Assembly (NCBI GenBank): GCA_900548895.1
Contig: URLZ01000004.1
Span: 29,910 to 93,909 of the forward strand
Source: an uncultured Akkermansia sp.
GTDB lineage: Bacteria; Verrucomicrobiota; Verrucomicrobiia; Verrucomicrobiales; Akkermansiaceae
DNA length: 64,000 nt
Direction: 5' to 3'
Part shown: piece by piece, positions 24,360 through 34,051 of the stretch
How positions within the stretch are numbered: position 1 is the first letter of the stretch
How the letters are laid out: each line of letters opens with the position of its first letter
The notes under the pieces: model-generated
What the model was told of the DNA's origin: nothing
The model's input: only the letters and a program-made list of their open reading frames with translations
Database searches by the model: none
Translations under genes and position numbers: made by a program

Positions 24360-25073
24360 ATGTGGACTGATGATTCAGAGGAGTCGCCGCGCCTGCGCAC
24401 GGCCGATCTCGCCCGCTTGGCGGCGGAGCGCTTGGAGAAGCTGCGCGCCGAGGGCGAAGAGTTACGACCGGTGCAGGGAAAGAGCCGCAAGCTTGCGTCT
24501 CACTTCTGGGGCAGCGCGTGGATGCGCCGCCTCGCGCTCTGCGAGAGCGGGGGGCTCTGCTTGGCTCCCGGGCGCAGCCTGCTGCGGCACGGCTGCGTGC
24601 TCGATCTGCGCGTGGGACCGGGGCGTTTGGAGGCCCTCGTGAGCGCGCAGGAGCTCTACCGCGTCCACCTGCGCGTGTTTCCACTTGAAGGAGAGCCGCT
24701 GGAGGCGCTGCGAGCTGCCTGCTGCGGCCACATTGAATCCTGCGTTTCGCTGCTGGAGGGGCAGATGGACGCCCCTCTGCTCGAGCGGCTCTGCGACCCG
24801 GATACCGGCCTGCTGCCCGGGCCGGAGGACTGGCGCATGCAGTGCAGCTGCCCCGACTGGGCCGAGCCCTGTCCGCACGAGGCTGCGGCGATTTATGCCG
24901 CCGGCATCCTCATTGACGAGGATCCCTCGCTGCTCTTCACGCTGCGCTCGATACGCCCCGAGGATCTTCTGGAGACCTCGGCGCTCGCCGGCGGAAGTCC
25001 CGATTCCGCCGCCCGGGCGACGGACGAGCTGGAGGCCCTCTCCGCAACCTTCGGCATCAAGCTGGAGGTCTGA
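24360..25073 (+). CDS. SWIM zinc-finger protein
   Basis: The 237-residue protein carries a SWIM zinc finger, CSCPDWAEPCPH (Cys161, Cys163, Cys170, His172 by my count), preceded by a beta-rich region with repeated LRVG-like strands. SWIM domains bind nucleic acids or proteins, and bacterial ones are often encoded beside SNF2-type helicases. No SNF2 gene lies within this window's neighbourhood, which makes this a stand-alone copy, although the PLD-helicase is about 11 kb away. The first 60 residues are charged and have no signal peptide, so the protein should be cytosolic. A hairpin follows the gene. Confidence 0.82.
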   Translation: MWTDDSEESPRLRTADLARLAAERLEKLRAEGEELRPVQGKSRKLASHFWGSAWMRRLALCESGGLCLAPGRSLLRHGCVLDLRVGPGRLEALVSAQELYRVHLRVFPLEGEPLEALRAACCGHIESCVSLLEGQMDAPLLERLCDPDTGLLPGPEDWRMQCSCPDWAEPCPHEAAAIYAAGILIDEDPSLLFTLRSIRPEDLLETSALAGGSPDSAARATDELEALSATFGIKLEV

Positions 25074-25137
25074 GTCTCCCCCCTTGGCGCTCTTGCCCCG
25101 CTCTCGGTCGCGAGAGGTCGGCTCTCGGAACAAGGGA

Positions 25138-25168
25138 GGGGGCTTCCCGGACGATGCGGAAAGCCCCC
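25138..25168. terminator. Possible bidirectional terminator between SWIM and YeiH genes
   Basis: Eight-bp GC-rich stem gggggctt (25138-25145) with aagccccc (25161-25168), lying between convergent genes. T tracts are poor on both sides. Confidence 0.4.
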
Positions 25169-25253
25169 CGAGGTGTGTTGTGTGAGCTGTCTGTCGGCGT
25201 CTCAATCTGCGCGACTAGCGGATGCCGTAGAGGCGCTGCATGGACGGCGGAGC

Positions 25254-26480
25254 TCAGCAGAACAGGGCGGTGCTCGCCTTGACGAGCCAGTAGCCGCCGA
25301 AGACGAGCCAGACGAAGAGGATGAGCGCGAGGATGAAGGGCTTCGGACCGGCCTTCATGAACTTGTCGAAACTCGTCTCAACGCCGAGAGCCGTCATGGC
25401 CATGGTCAGCAGGAAGGTGTCCGCCTGTTCGATCACTTTCAGCCCCGCGGCGGGGATGAAGTTGAAGGAGTTGATGCCGATGACGACGAGGAAGAGGACG
25501 GCGAAGAGCGGCACGCTGACTTTTCCCCGCTTGCCGCCTTCGCTGCTCTGCGTGCGGCTGAGGATGATGCTCAGCACGATGAGCACGGGGGCGAGCAGGA
25601 TGACGCGCACCATCTTGACGATGACGGCCGGGCGTTGGATGTCCGGGTGCGAGGGCTCCGCAAAGTCGGGGATGGTGCAGAGGTTGCCGCGCAGTTGGTC
25701 GCAGGCTTGGTTCATCTGCTCGCGCGGGGCGCGCAGCTCTTCGACTAGCTCGGGGTGTTGGGCGAGGTGCTGATCCACGGCGGCATTGAGCTCGCGGCGG
25801 GCGCCGGTCATGCGGGCGCAGGCGGAGCTGACGGAGTCGTCGGTGCCGTTCATGGCTTCGCCGGCCCCGACGACGTGGGCGACCTCATGCAGGGTGGCGC
25901 CGGTGTAAATGCCAACCTCGCGGGCATCCATGTCGTACATATCGGCGCGGTAGGCGGCGGGGTAGAGGAACATGGCTAAGGTGCCGAAGAGCACGACGGT
26001 GGAGACGGCCACGGCGCTCTTGTAGGCTTCGCCCTTGACGACGGGCTCGGCGCCGAGAACGGCGGCTGCACCGCAGATGGAGCTGCCGACGGAGGTGAGC
26101 AGCGCGGTCTGGCTGTCCATGCGCAGCAGGCGACCGACGCCGCAGCCGATGATCAGCGTGAGGGCGACGATGGCGACATCGACGATGACGGCGGCCCAGC
26201 CGACGTCGATGACGTCGCCGAGGGTGATGCGGAAGCCGTAGAGCACGATGCCGGTGCGCAGGATCTGCTTGGAGCAGAAGCTGATGCCGGGATTCCACTC
26301 GGCCGGCACCTGTCGGCGCAGAGTGTTGGCGAAGAGCATACCGACGATGATGCCGACGATAAGCGGGCTGAAGCGTAGCTGCTTGACCCAGCTGAAGTCT
26401 GCCAAATAGCAGGCGGTGCAGGAGAAGAGCACGATGAGCAGAATGCCGGCGAGGAATGAGGGTTTGCTGCTGGTCGTCAT
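25254..26480 (-). CDS. YeiH/UPF0324-family membrane protein (putative sulfate exporter) with extra loop
   Basis: A 408-residue polytopic membrane protein. Family blocks are clear: FSPLIVGIIVGML, LRTGIVLYGFRITLGDV, SSICGAAAVLGAEPV, TLHEVAHVVGAGEA, and IVKMVRVILLAPVL. UPF0324 proteins are about 330-350 residues. The excess comes mainly from a 70-residue charged, helical insertion (about 207-280) between the HEVAHVVGAG and IVKMVRV blocks. Transport of sulfate or sulfonate-type anions is a family prediction only. I chose the ATG at 26480 because the longer in-frame start at 26510 lies inside the promoter spacer; the predicted transcription start is 2 nt from this ATG. Confidence 0.88.
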   Translation of the reverse strand: MTTSSKPSFLAGILLIVLFSCTACYLADFSWVKQLRFSPLIVGIIVGMLFANTLRRQVPAEWNPGISFCSKQILRTGIVLYGFRITLGDVIDVGWAAVIVDVAIVALTLIIGCGVGRLLRMDSQTALLTSVGSSICGAAAVLGAEPVVKGEAYKSAVAVSTVVLFGTLAMFLYPAAYRADMYDMDAREVGIYTGATLHEVAHVVGAGEAMNGTDDSVSSACARMTGARRELNAAVDQHLAQHPELVEELRAPREQMNQACDQLRGNLCTIPDFAEPSHPDIQRPAVIVKMVRVILLAPVLIVLSIILSRTQSSEGGKRGKVSVPLFAVLFLVVIGINSFNFIPAAGLKVIEQADTFLLTMAMTALGVETSFDKFMKAGPKPFILALILFVWLVFGGYWLVKASTALFC

Positions 26481-26488
26481 GGCGCGCC

Positions 26489-26517
26489 ATGATAGAGGAT
26501 GAAGGCTCATCTGGCAA
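26489..26517 (-). promoter_or_regulatory. Promoter of the YeiH-family gene, near-leaderless
   Basis: TTGCCA (26517-26512), 17-bp spacer, TATCAT (26494-26489), then 8 nt to the ATG. Confidence 0.65.
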
Positions 26518-26801
26518 GGCTGAAATGCCGACTCCGGGCGAGAAAATGCTGTTGAGTCGGAGGCGTTGAGGCCTTTGCGGCGGAGATCGGTGAATCCGGA
26601 GCCGGAATCTGCAATGTGCCGAGATGATTCGATAACTGCCGGGTGTATTCTGACAGCTTGGGATCATGATGAAACCTTGGGCACATCCGAATCGCAACGT
26701 GCAACACCCGGCTGAAGTATCCTCGTGATTCTGGCGATCCGAGAAATAATTCAGACGAACAGGTTTGCCTCCCTGCAACCTGAGGCAGACAGATTATAGA
26801 C

Positions 26802-26830
26802 TTGTCATTTCTGCCCGCAGGCGCTACAAT
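26802..26830 (+). promoter_or_regulatory. Promoter of hom-lysC, near-leaderless
   Basis: TTGTCA (26802-26807), 17-bp spacer, TACAAT (26825-26830), then 10 nt to the ATG at 26841. The region between this and the yeiH-type promoter (26518-26801) holds only a weak inverted repeat (ccgactc / gagtcgg, near 26528-26562). Confidence 0.7.
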
Positions 26831-26840
26831 CCCCGCGCGC

Positions 26841-28160
26841 ATGACAGGCAAAACACTTCAGATCGGGCTCGCAGGGCTGGGAACCGTCGGAACCGGCGTT
26901 TATGAGACCCTCTGTCGCAACCATGAGCTGCTGGAGGCCCGCGCGCAGATCTCCTTCTGCGTCAGGCGCATCGCCGTGCGCGATCTCAGCCGTCCCCGCG
27001 AGGTTGAAGTCGATCCCGCCCTGCTCACCGATGACTGGCACGACCTCGTCGATGATGATCGCGTGGACATCATCATCGAGCTCATCGGGGGCACCACGGA
27101 AGCCTATCGCCTCATCAAGGCCTCAATCGAAGCCGGAAAGCCCGTCGTCACCGGCAACAAGGCCGTGTTGGCCGAGTACGGCAGCGAACTCTTCCGCCTC
27201 TCGGCGGAGAAGGGAGTTCCTCTCTATTTCGAGGCCTCCTGCGGCGGCGGTATCCCCATCGTGCAGTCGCTGCAAAATTCGCTGATCTGCAATAATGTGC
27301 AGAGTATCATCGGCATCATCAACGGCACGAGTAACTACATCCTTACCTCCATGCGCGAGAAGGGCATCCCCCTGCACGAGGCGCTGGAACAGGCCCAGAG
27401 CTGCGGCTATGCCGAGGCGGACCCGAGCTTTGACATCAACGGCTGGGATGCCGCCCACAAGGCGCTCATCCTCGCCATGCTCGCCTACGGCACCCCGCTG
27501 ACGCCCGATAAAATCTCCGTCTACGGCATCGAGCGTGTGGAGAGCGTCGACCTCAGCTTCGCCGAGAAGCTCGGCTACACCATCAAGCTGCTCGTCGTCA
27601 TCAAGCATCATGCGGAAAACGATCAGCTGGAACTGCGCGTGCAGCCCAGCTTCGTGCCGCTCACCCACATGCTCGCCAAGGTCGACGGCGTCTTCAACGC
27701 CATCGCCGTCAAGGGAGACATCGTCGGTGAAACTATCTTTTACGGCCGCGGGGCCGGCAAGAATCCGACAGCCAGCGCCGTCATCGGCGACGTCGTGCTG
27801 GCCATGCGCGAGCGCCGCCACCCTGACTTCCACACGGGCTTCCGCCCCTACACCAAAGAGCTCTCGCTGCTGCCGCTCGGGGAGACCGTCACGCCCTACT
27901 ACGTGCGCTTCCATGTGAAGGACAGGCCCGGCGTCATCGCCGCCGCAGCCTCGATCTTCGCAAAGTACGACGTCGGCATCTCCGCGACGACGTCCACCTT
28001 CTGCGGCACGGATCACGAGGGCAACCCTTGGTGCAACCTCGTCTTCATGGTGCATGCCTGCAAGTGGGTGCGCCTCAAATACGCGCTGCGAGAGATCGGC
28101 GAATTCGACAACATCGACCGCCACCCCGTCGTCTTCCGCATCGAGACCTTCAACGACTGA
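26841..28160 (+). CDS. hom: Homoserine dehydrogenase
   Basis: A 439-residue cytosolic enzyme that reduces aspartate semialdehyde to homoserine on the threonine/methionine route. Seen: N-terminal Rossmann GLAGLGTVGTGVYE, the NKAVLAEYG and EASCGGGIPI blocks, the GIINGTSNYIL signature, and a C-terminal ACT domain (from about residue 350) likely to sense threonine. The ATG at 26841 was chosen over an earlier in-frame start because the latter falls at the -35 element. The aspartate kinase gene begins 10 nt after the stop, so flux into the aspartate family is encoded as one operon. Confidence 0.95.
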   Translation: MTGKTLQIGLAGLGTVGTGVYETLCRNHELLEARAQISFCVRRIAVRDLSRPREVEVDPALLTDDWHDLVDDDRVDIIIELIGGTTEAYRLIKASIEAGKPVVTGNKAVLAEYGSELFRLSAEKGVPLYFEASCGGGIPIVQSLQNSLICNNVQSIIGIINGTSNYILTSMREKGIPLHEALEQAQSCGYAEADPSFDINGWDAAHKALILAMLAYGTPLTPDKISVYGIERVESVDLSFAEKLGYTIKLLVVIKHHAENDQLELRVQPSFVPLTHMLAKVDGVFNAIAVKGDIVGETIFYGRGAGKNPTASAVIGDVVLAMRERRHPDFHTGFRPYTKELSLLPLGETVTPYYVRFHVKDRPGVIAAAASIFAKYDVGISATTSTFCGTDHEGNPWCNLVFMVHACKWVRLKYALREIGEFDNIDRHPVVFRIETFND

Positions 28161-28170
28161 TACGTAAACT

Positions 28171-29400
28171 ATGGCACTGATTGTACAGAAATACGGCGGC
28201 TCCTCCGTGGGCACCATCGACCGCATCCGCAACGTGGCCCGGCGCCTCATCGAGACGCAGCAGCAGGGCAACCGCGTCGTGGCCGTCATCTCCGCCATGA
28301 GCGGCGTGACGGACAAGCTCATCGGGCTGGCTCACGAGGTGATGGACAACCCGCCCGAGAGCGAGCTGGACGTCCTGCTGGCCACCGGTGAGCAGCAGTC
28401 CATAGCGCTGCTCTGCATGGCCATCGCGGACATGGGGCACAAGGCCATGAGCTTCACCGGCGCTCAGGCCGGCATCACCACCTACGGAAGCCACACCCGC
28501 GGGCGCATCGACCGCATCGACCCCTCGCGCGTGCTCAAGGCTCTCGATGAGGGCAACATCGTCGTCTGCGCAGGCTTTCAGGGCATCTCCCGCGACGGCG
28601 AGCGCATCCACACCCTCGGCCGCGGCGGCTCCGACCTCTCGGCCATCGCCATGGCCGCAGCCGTGAAGGCCGATCTCTGCCAGATCTACACGGACGTCGA
28701 CGGCGTCTACACCTGCGACCCGCGCGTCGTCAAGGAAGCCCGCAAAATCGACGTCCTCTCCTACGAAGAAATGCTTGAAATGGCCTCCAGCGGCTCCAAA
28801 GTCATGCAGGCCCGTTCCGTCGAATTCGCCAAAAAGTTCGGCGTGGTCTTTGAAGTCCGCAACTCCATGAACAACAACCCCGGTACCATCGTGCAAGAAG
28901 AAAACACAGCCATGGAATCGCTCGCCGTGCGCGGCGTCTCCATCGAGCGCAATCAGGCCCGCGTCACCGTCTCGGGCATCACCGCTCCCGTCGCCTACAC
29001 CGCCATCATTCTCACGGCCCTCGCCAAGGCGGAAATCAACATCGACATGATCGTCGCCAACGTCGCCCACGACGGCATGGCTCGCCAGTCGTTCACCATG
29101 AACATGAATGATCTCGGCGCCGCTCAGGCCGCCCTGCAGAAGATCCTGCCCCAGCTCGGTGACAAGGCGCGCCTCGAGACCGAATCCGGCCTCGCGAAGC
29201 TCTCCGTCGTCGGCGTCGGCATGCGCTCCAACTCCGGCGTGGCGGCCACGGTCTTCCAGTCGCTGGCCGATGCCGGCATCTGCACCGGCATGATTGCCAC
29301 CTCCGAGATTCGCATCACGACGACGGTGGATGCCGCCGACATCGAGAAGGCCGCCCGCGTTGTTCACGCTGCCTTCCACCTCGATCAGCCGAACGCCTGA
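28171..29400 (+). CDS. lysC: Aspartate kinase
   Basis: The 409-residue enzyme phosphorylates aspartate, the first committed step to lysine, threonine and methionine. Motifs: N-terminal VQKYGGSSVG, LGRGGSDLSA near residue 150, and YTDVDGVYTCDPR. Two ACT domains (about 265-409) bind the feedback effector, normally lysine and/or threonine. The length is that of stand-alone kinases rather than the bifunctional ThrA type. It follows hom with a 10-nt gap in the same operon. Confidence 0.96.
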   Translation: MALIVQKYGGSSVGTIDRIRNVARRLIETQQQGNRVVAVISAMSGVTDKLIGLAHEVMDNPPESELDVLLATGEQQSIALLCMAIADMGHKAMSFTGAQAGITTYGSHTRGRIDRIDPSRVLKALDEGNIVVCAGFQGISRDGERIHTLGRGGSDLSAIAMAAAVKADLCQIYTDVDGVYTCDPRVVKEARKIDVLSYEEMLEMASSGSKVMQARSVEFAKKFGVVFEVRNSMNNNPGTIVQEENTAMESLAVRGVSIERNQARVTVSGITAPVAYTAIILTALAKAEINIDMIVANVAHDGMARQSFTMNMNDLGAAQAALQKILPQLGDKARLETESGLAKLSVVGVGMRSNSGVAATVFQSLADAGICTGMIATSEIRITTTVDAADIEKAARVVHAAFHLDQPNA

Positions 29401-29970
29401 TCCGGGCCGGAAGCTGAGGGCTGAGGGAGACAAAGTGTCGGGCTGGAGTGCGAGGCGAAGGCGCGGCGTGAAAGCCGCGCCGTTGCAGCCGGATGCGGAG
29501 ATGGCACGTAACGGGTACGGAATGAGCGCAGGGTCGGCGGTAAGTCTGCCGTAAAGTCGGCGCCGGGTCTTGCCCGCCGAGAGCCGCTGCCGAGGCTTCT
29601 TCGCTGTCAGCTCTCCTGCTTCGGAGCCGCTCCTCATTGAGGGGTCACCCTGCCGGCAGGAGCTTGAGGAGGGGGGGAGCTTGGGCTTGACTCGTCCCCA
29701 TCCCCTCCGAACGCCAAGCCACCACGAGCCGGCGACTCTACGGATCCTCCGCCCACCTCCCCCTCCCTCACACACGGTATTCGAACGGCGAAGCCCGGGA
29801 GACGTCGCCCGCCTCTCGGCCGGATACGGCTCGGAGGCGGCTCTCGTTCTCCGCTTCCCGCGCCGGAGTCGGCCTCCGAACACGATGACTTTCCGCCGCG
29901 CCCGGCGCGACACCTTTCGCCTGACAGACAAGATCAACACTGACGCGCGCGAGGAAGCGCGCATGCACCT
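29401..29970. other. 570-bp intergenic region after lysC
   Basis: A GC hairpin lies at 29460-29481 (ggcgcggc / gccgcgcc, 6-nt loop) but has no T run, so it may be a weak terminator of hom-lysC. A second complementary pair occurs near 29640-29690. Open frames here have random-looking Arg/Pro/Ser-rich translations. I see no gene or RNA. Confidence 0.4.
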
Positions 29971-31773
29971 ATGGCAGACACTGAGCAAGAGACAGCGGCC
30001 CGCGCCGACGGCGGGGCTGCGGAGGGCAAGGACTTTGCATCCGCGACGCCCCCTCCCGAGAGAAAGGTTTTGCGCCCGGCCGTGCGCTATGCCGGCTGGT
30101 TGCTGCTGCTGGCGGCCGTGGCCGGTCTGAGCTCTGCCGTCGTGTACGACCGCGGCCTGCGCCGAGGCGAGCGCGAGGGCTATGCCAAGGGCTACGATGA
30201 GGCACTGGGCTCCGGCAAGGTCGCGGCGCAGCTCAACGAGCGCGCCGTGCAGAACCTGCTGGCCATCATGCGTCTGGAGGATTCGGACGACGAATCTCTG
30301 CTCAGCATCGCCGCCAACCCCTCCGAGAGCCTCAGCTGGATCCGCGAGCCCGCCGTGCGTCTGGAGGCCCAGTGGCAGCTCTCCAAGGCCCTGCTCAAGC
30401 GGGGACTGCAAAAGCAGGCGCTGCCGCTGCTCAGCAAGACTTTCAGTGCCGCCCCGGCCGAGCGGCTCTGGCCGCGCCGCGCGGAGTATGTCGCCGAGCT
30501 GCTTCAGGAGCGCGGCGAGTTGCAGCTTGCACTGGGCTATGAGCGCTACGCCGCTGTGCGCTACGGGCGCTTGGGCATGAAGCGGGAGCAGCTCCTCAAC
30601 GGCTACCGGCGCCTCGACATGCTGGCCTCGGCAGGCTGCCCGCCCGAGACGGCGGAGCAGGGGCTCGATGAGCTGCAAAAGGAAGCGACGGAGCTGGGAG
30701 AAGGCGGCAGCGCCCTGCTGGCCGACGTGCAGATTTTCCGCGGCGTGCAGCGGCGGCGGGCCGGCGATGAAGCCACGGCCCTGCAGTGCTTCCGCGCGGC
30801 CCTCGACGGCCGCGAGCCTGACCTGCGCAAGCTCAGTCCCCCCGCGGCCATCAGCTACGGCTCCGCCCTTCTGGAGCTCGGTCGCGCCGATGAGGCCAAA
30901 AACCTGTTGGAGGGAGGCCTCCGCTCCCTCGGCGCCGATCCCTCCGATCTCTACTACAGGCTGACTGCTTTGCGCGCCTTGGCCCGCCTCGCGGTCGATG
31001 CCGGCGCCTATCCCAAGGCCATTGCCCTCCTGCAGCAGGCGGAGGGCGCCGCAGCCGGCCGCCTTCCGGCGGCGGACAGCTTCTGGAACAGCCTCTGCGA
31101 CCAGCGAGGCTGGGCCTACTTCCTCAACGGCAGCTATGCGGAAGCGCGCGACGACTTCATGGCCTGCCTGCGCTCGGCTCAGAGCGAGCCCGAGACCATT
31201 CAGCCTCTCGAGGGCCTCGGTCGCTGCCTGATGGCCGCCGGGCACTACAGCGAAGCCGCCGACAACTTCCGCCGCAGCTATGAGCTGCGCGATCGCCACA
31301 CCTTGGGCGCTGAGTCCGAGAAGTCCGAGCTTCAGTACATGCTCGCCAGTGCCGAAGAGGCCGCCGGGCGCACCGCCGAGGCCGCCGAGGCCTACAGCCG
31401 CTGCCTCAGCCACATGAACCGTGCCGGGCAGCCGGAGGCGGGGCAGGGCGATGCGGCTCAGACCGGTTCCGCTCAGACTGATGCCGGTCGCCGCGAGGAC
31501 GTGCTGCGCAGCCTCGCTTACGCCTGCATGAAGCTCGAGCGCTGGCCGCAGGCCCGCGAGAGCTGGAAGCAGCTGCTCGAGCTCCCGAACCTCAAACCCG
31601 AAAGCCGCGAAGAGGCTCTCGGCCAACTCGACATCTGTGCCCGCCACCTCGGCAGCGAGGCCGCCGAGACTCAGGCTCCCTCTGAGACCTCGGGTGCCGG
31701 CGAAGCTTCCGCCGCGGATTCACCTGCGGCAGCATCCCCCGCGAATTCTGCTGCTCAGCCGACTTCGAACTGA
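29971..31773 (+). CDS. Membrane-anchored TPR protein (600 aa)
   Basis: A cytosolic N-terminal tail (about 35 residues) is followed by one membrane span (GWLLLLAAVAGLSSAVVY, about 40-60). The rest is a large, presumably periplasmic, helical domain with tetratricopeptide-like repeats: LQCFRAALDG, KAIALLQQAEG, EARDDFMACL and AEAYSRCLSHM have the paired-helix Ala/Gly/Tyr pattern. The C-terminus is Ala/Ser/Pro-rich and probably disordered. TPR proteins act as docking scaffolds; the partner is unknown. The next gene, 141 nt downstream, encodes another single-span helical protein, and murJ and an aminotransferase follow, so a role in envelope organisation is possible but unproven. Confidence 0.8.
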   Translation: MADTEQETAARADGGAAEGKDFASATPPPERKVLRPAVRYAGWLLLLAAVAGLSSAVVYDRGLRRGEREGYAKGYDEALGSGKVAAQLNERAVQNLLAIMRLEDSDDESLLSIAANPSESLSWIREPAVRLEAQWQLSKALLKRGLQKQALPLLSKTFSAAPAERLWPRRAEYVAELLQERGELQLALGYERYAAVRYGRLGMKREQLLNGYRRLDMLASAGCPPETAEQGLDELQKEATELGEGGSALLADVQIFRGVQRRRAGDEATALQCFRAALDGREPDLRKLSPPAAISYGSALLELGRADEAKNLLEGGLRSLGADPSDLYYRLTALRALARLAVDAGAYPKAIALLQQAEGAAAGRLPAADSFWNSLCDQRGWAYFLNGSYAEARDDFMACLRSAQSEPETIQPLEGLGRCLMAAGHYSEAADNFRRSYELRDRHTLGAESEKSELQYMLASAEEAAGRTAEAAEAYSRCLSHMNRAGQPEAGQGDAAQTGSAQTDAGRREDVLRSLAYACMKLERWPQARESWKQLLELPNLKPESREEALGQLDICARHLGSEAAETQAPSETSGAGEASAADSPAAASPANSAAQPTSN

Positions 31774-31914
31774 TTCTCCCTCCGACCCCGGGCGCGGTGC
31801 TGCGAAAGTCGCCCTCCCGTCCCCGTTCCCCGATAAACAGCCTCTCCCCATCCCCTTTCGTCCCCATCCCTCCATCCCAGTCCCTCCAACACCACCTCAC
31901 CCAGCCCCCTCACC

Positions 31915-33552
31915 ATGACTCGCCGCTACCGTCCGCGCCGCAAAAACACCAACCACGGCCTTCCGCTGGCCGCCATCGGGCTCACCATCACCGGCCTTCT
32001 CCTCTGGATCATCTACGCCAAGGGCGATGACATCGTCAACTTCTTCCGCGGCAAAACCGTGACCGTCTACAGCAACGAAGAGGCCAACACGCACCTCGCC
32101 GACCTGCTCGGCCAGCTCTCCGGCGACAAGGCCCAGCTGCTCGAGCTGGCCGAGACCAGCAAGACGCGCCTCGCCTGGATCACTAACGAAGACACGCGCC
32201 GCCAGTTCCGCTGGTTCCTGCTCACCCGGCTCGTGGACAAAGACCTCTGGCAGGAGGCCAAGGCCATCCTCCCCGAGGTGGAGAGCCTCGCCCCCGTTGA
32301 AGGCCTTGAACGCCTGGCCGAGGCCGCTGAGCGCCATCAGGACTACGACCTCCAGCTGCGCCTCGACCGCCAGCTTCAGGACAAGATCATCGACAACCCC
32401 GAGCTGACGACCATGCTGCTGCGCTCCGTGCGCCGCGCGGCCGAGACTTGCCTGCGGATGAAGAAGACCGATGAGGCCGTTCGCATCATCTCGCGCCTCG
32501 ACCACCCTGCCGTCATGGCCCGCATCTCCACCCCCGAGCTTGCCGCCGAGGCTGCCGACCTGCAAATGATGCGGGCGAATGCCAGCACCGTCAAGGAGCC
32601 CGTTCTGCAGATCGTGCGCAACATTCTGGAGCAGGGCAAATGGCCGCTCTGCCCGGCGACCTCGAGCCTCATGATCGAGGAGGTCTCCAACACCCTGCGC
32701 GACAACCCCAACCTTTCCTCCGCCAGCCTCAAGGAGATTGAAGCGAAGCTGCTGCGCTGCCGCGACTCCATGCTCGAGTACCCGGACCGCGAGCACCGTC
32801 TGCCCAACTGCTACATGATGCTCGGCGAGCTGCGCTATCGCCTCGGCAACTACGAAGGATGCTCACAGGCCCTTTCGCTGGCCGCGGCCTTCGCCGAGGG
32901 CTACGGCGAGATGACCCCCGAGTTGCAGCTGCGCATCTGCCGCATCCGCTCGCGCTCGGATGAGGCCCGCGGCGCCGTGCACGATGCCATGGCGGACTGC
33001 CGCTACCTCGTCGAGCACGACAGCGACCCCGATGAAGTGCTGCGCTGCCTCACCTATTTGTCGCAGCACGCGCAGGGCGCGGACAAGATCGCGCTGCTCA
33101 CCCGCTGCTGGGAGATGCTGGCGGCCGACGAAAATCTGGCGCGCAAGAACGCGGACTTCAAGGCCTCCGTCGCCCGCGAGCTCGCGGCCTACTATCAGGG
33201 CGAGGAAGACTACAACAGCGCCATCAAGTGGGTCTCCGCCACGGCAGACATGGTGGCCGAGTCCCATCCCGACGTCACGGACGGACTCGCCTACCGCGCA
33301 CGTCTCGAGCTGGCGCTTGTCAACCGCAAGGCCAAGAACGACCGCCGCGCCGCCTCGCAGCTCAAGGCCCTCATGAAGGCCATTGAGGAGCTCTCCGAGG
33401 AGGATCGCGAGCGCCTCGATACCGCTGACAAAGACCTCTATCGCACCGTGGTGCGCGAGTATGCCCGCACCTGCCTGCTGCTCGGAGACACCTATTATGC
33501 CCGCGTGGCCGTCCGCAAGATCAAGGAGGGCATGCCCGAGAAGCGCCGCTGA
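31915..33552 (+). CDS. Single-span membrane protein with helical repeats (545 aa)
   Basis: The N-terminus is strongly basic (MTRRYRPRRKNTNHG), followed by a transmembrane helix (about 18-38) and a predominantly alpha-helical ectodomain of about 500 residues. Paired helices with the TPR-like periodicity are visible around CYMMLGELRYRLGNYEGCSQAL, cut here to the core GELRYRLGNYEGC. Its topology resembles that of the preceding TPR protein, although the two share no obvious sequence identity by eye. They are probably transcribed together. I do not recognise a characterised family and assign no function. Confidence 0.75.
   Translation: MTRRYRPRRKNTNHGLPLAAIGLTITGLLLWIIYAKGDDIVNFFRGKTVTVYSNEEANTHLADLLGQLSGDKAQLLELAETSKTRLAWITNEDTRRQFRWFLLTRLVDKDLWQEAKAILPEVESLAPVEGLERLAEAAERHQDYDLQLRLDRQLQDKIIDNPELTTMLLRSVRRAAETCLRMKKTDEAVRIISRLDHPAVMARISTPELAAEAADLQMMRANASTVKEPVLQIVRNILEQGKWPLCPATSSLMIEEVSNTLRDNPNLSSASLKEIEAKLLRCRDSMLEYPDREHRLPNCYMMLGELRYRLGNYEGCSQALSLAAAFAEGYGEMTPELQLRICRIRSRSDEARGAVHDAMADCRYLVEHDSDPDEVLRCLTYLSQHAQGADKIALLTRCWEMLAADENLARKNADFKASVARELAAYYQGEEDYNSAIKWVSATADMVAESHPDVTDGLAYRARLELALVNRKAKNDRRAASQLKALMKAIEELSEEDRERLDTADKDLYRTVVREYARTCLLLGDTYYARVAVRKIKEGMPEKRR

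Positions 33553-34051
<499 letters not shown>

Noticed and set aside
28150-31647. A 1165-codon minus-strand frame spanning lysC, the spacer and the TPR gene
   Set aside because: It crosses the motifs of aspartate kinase in antisense, and its translation lacks any recognisable domain; long antisense frames are expected at this GC content.
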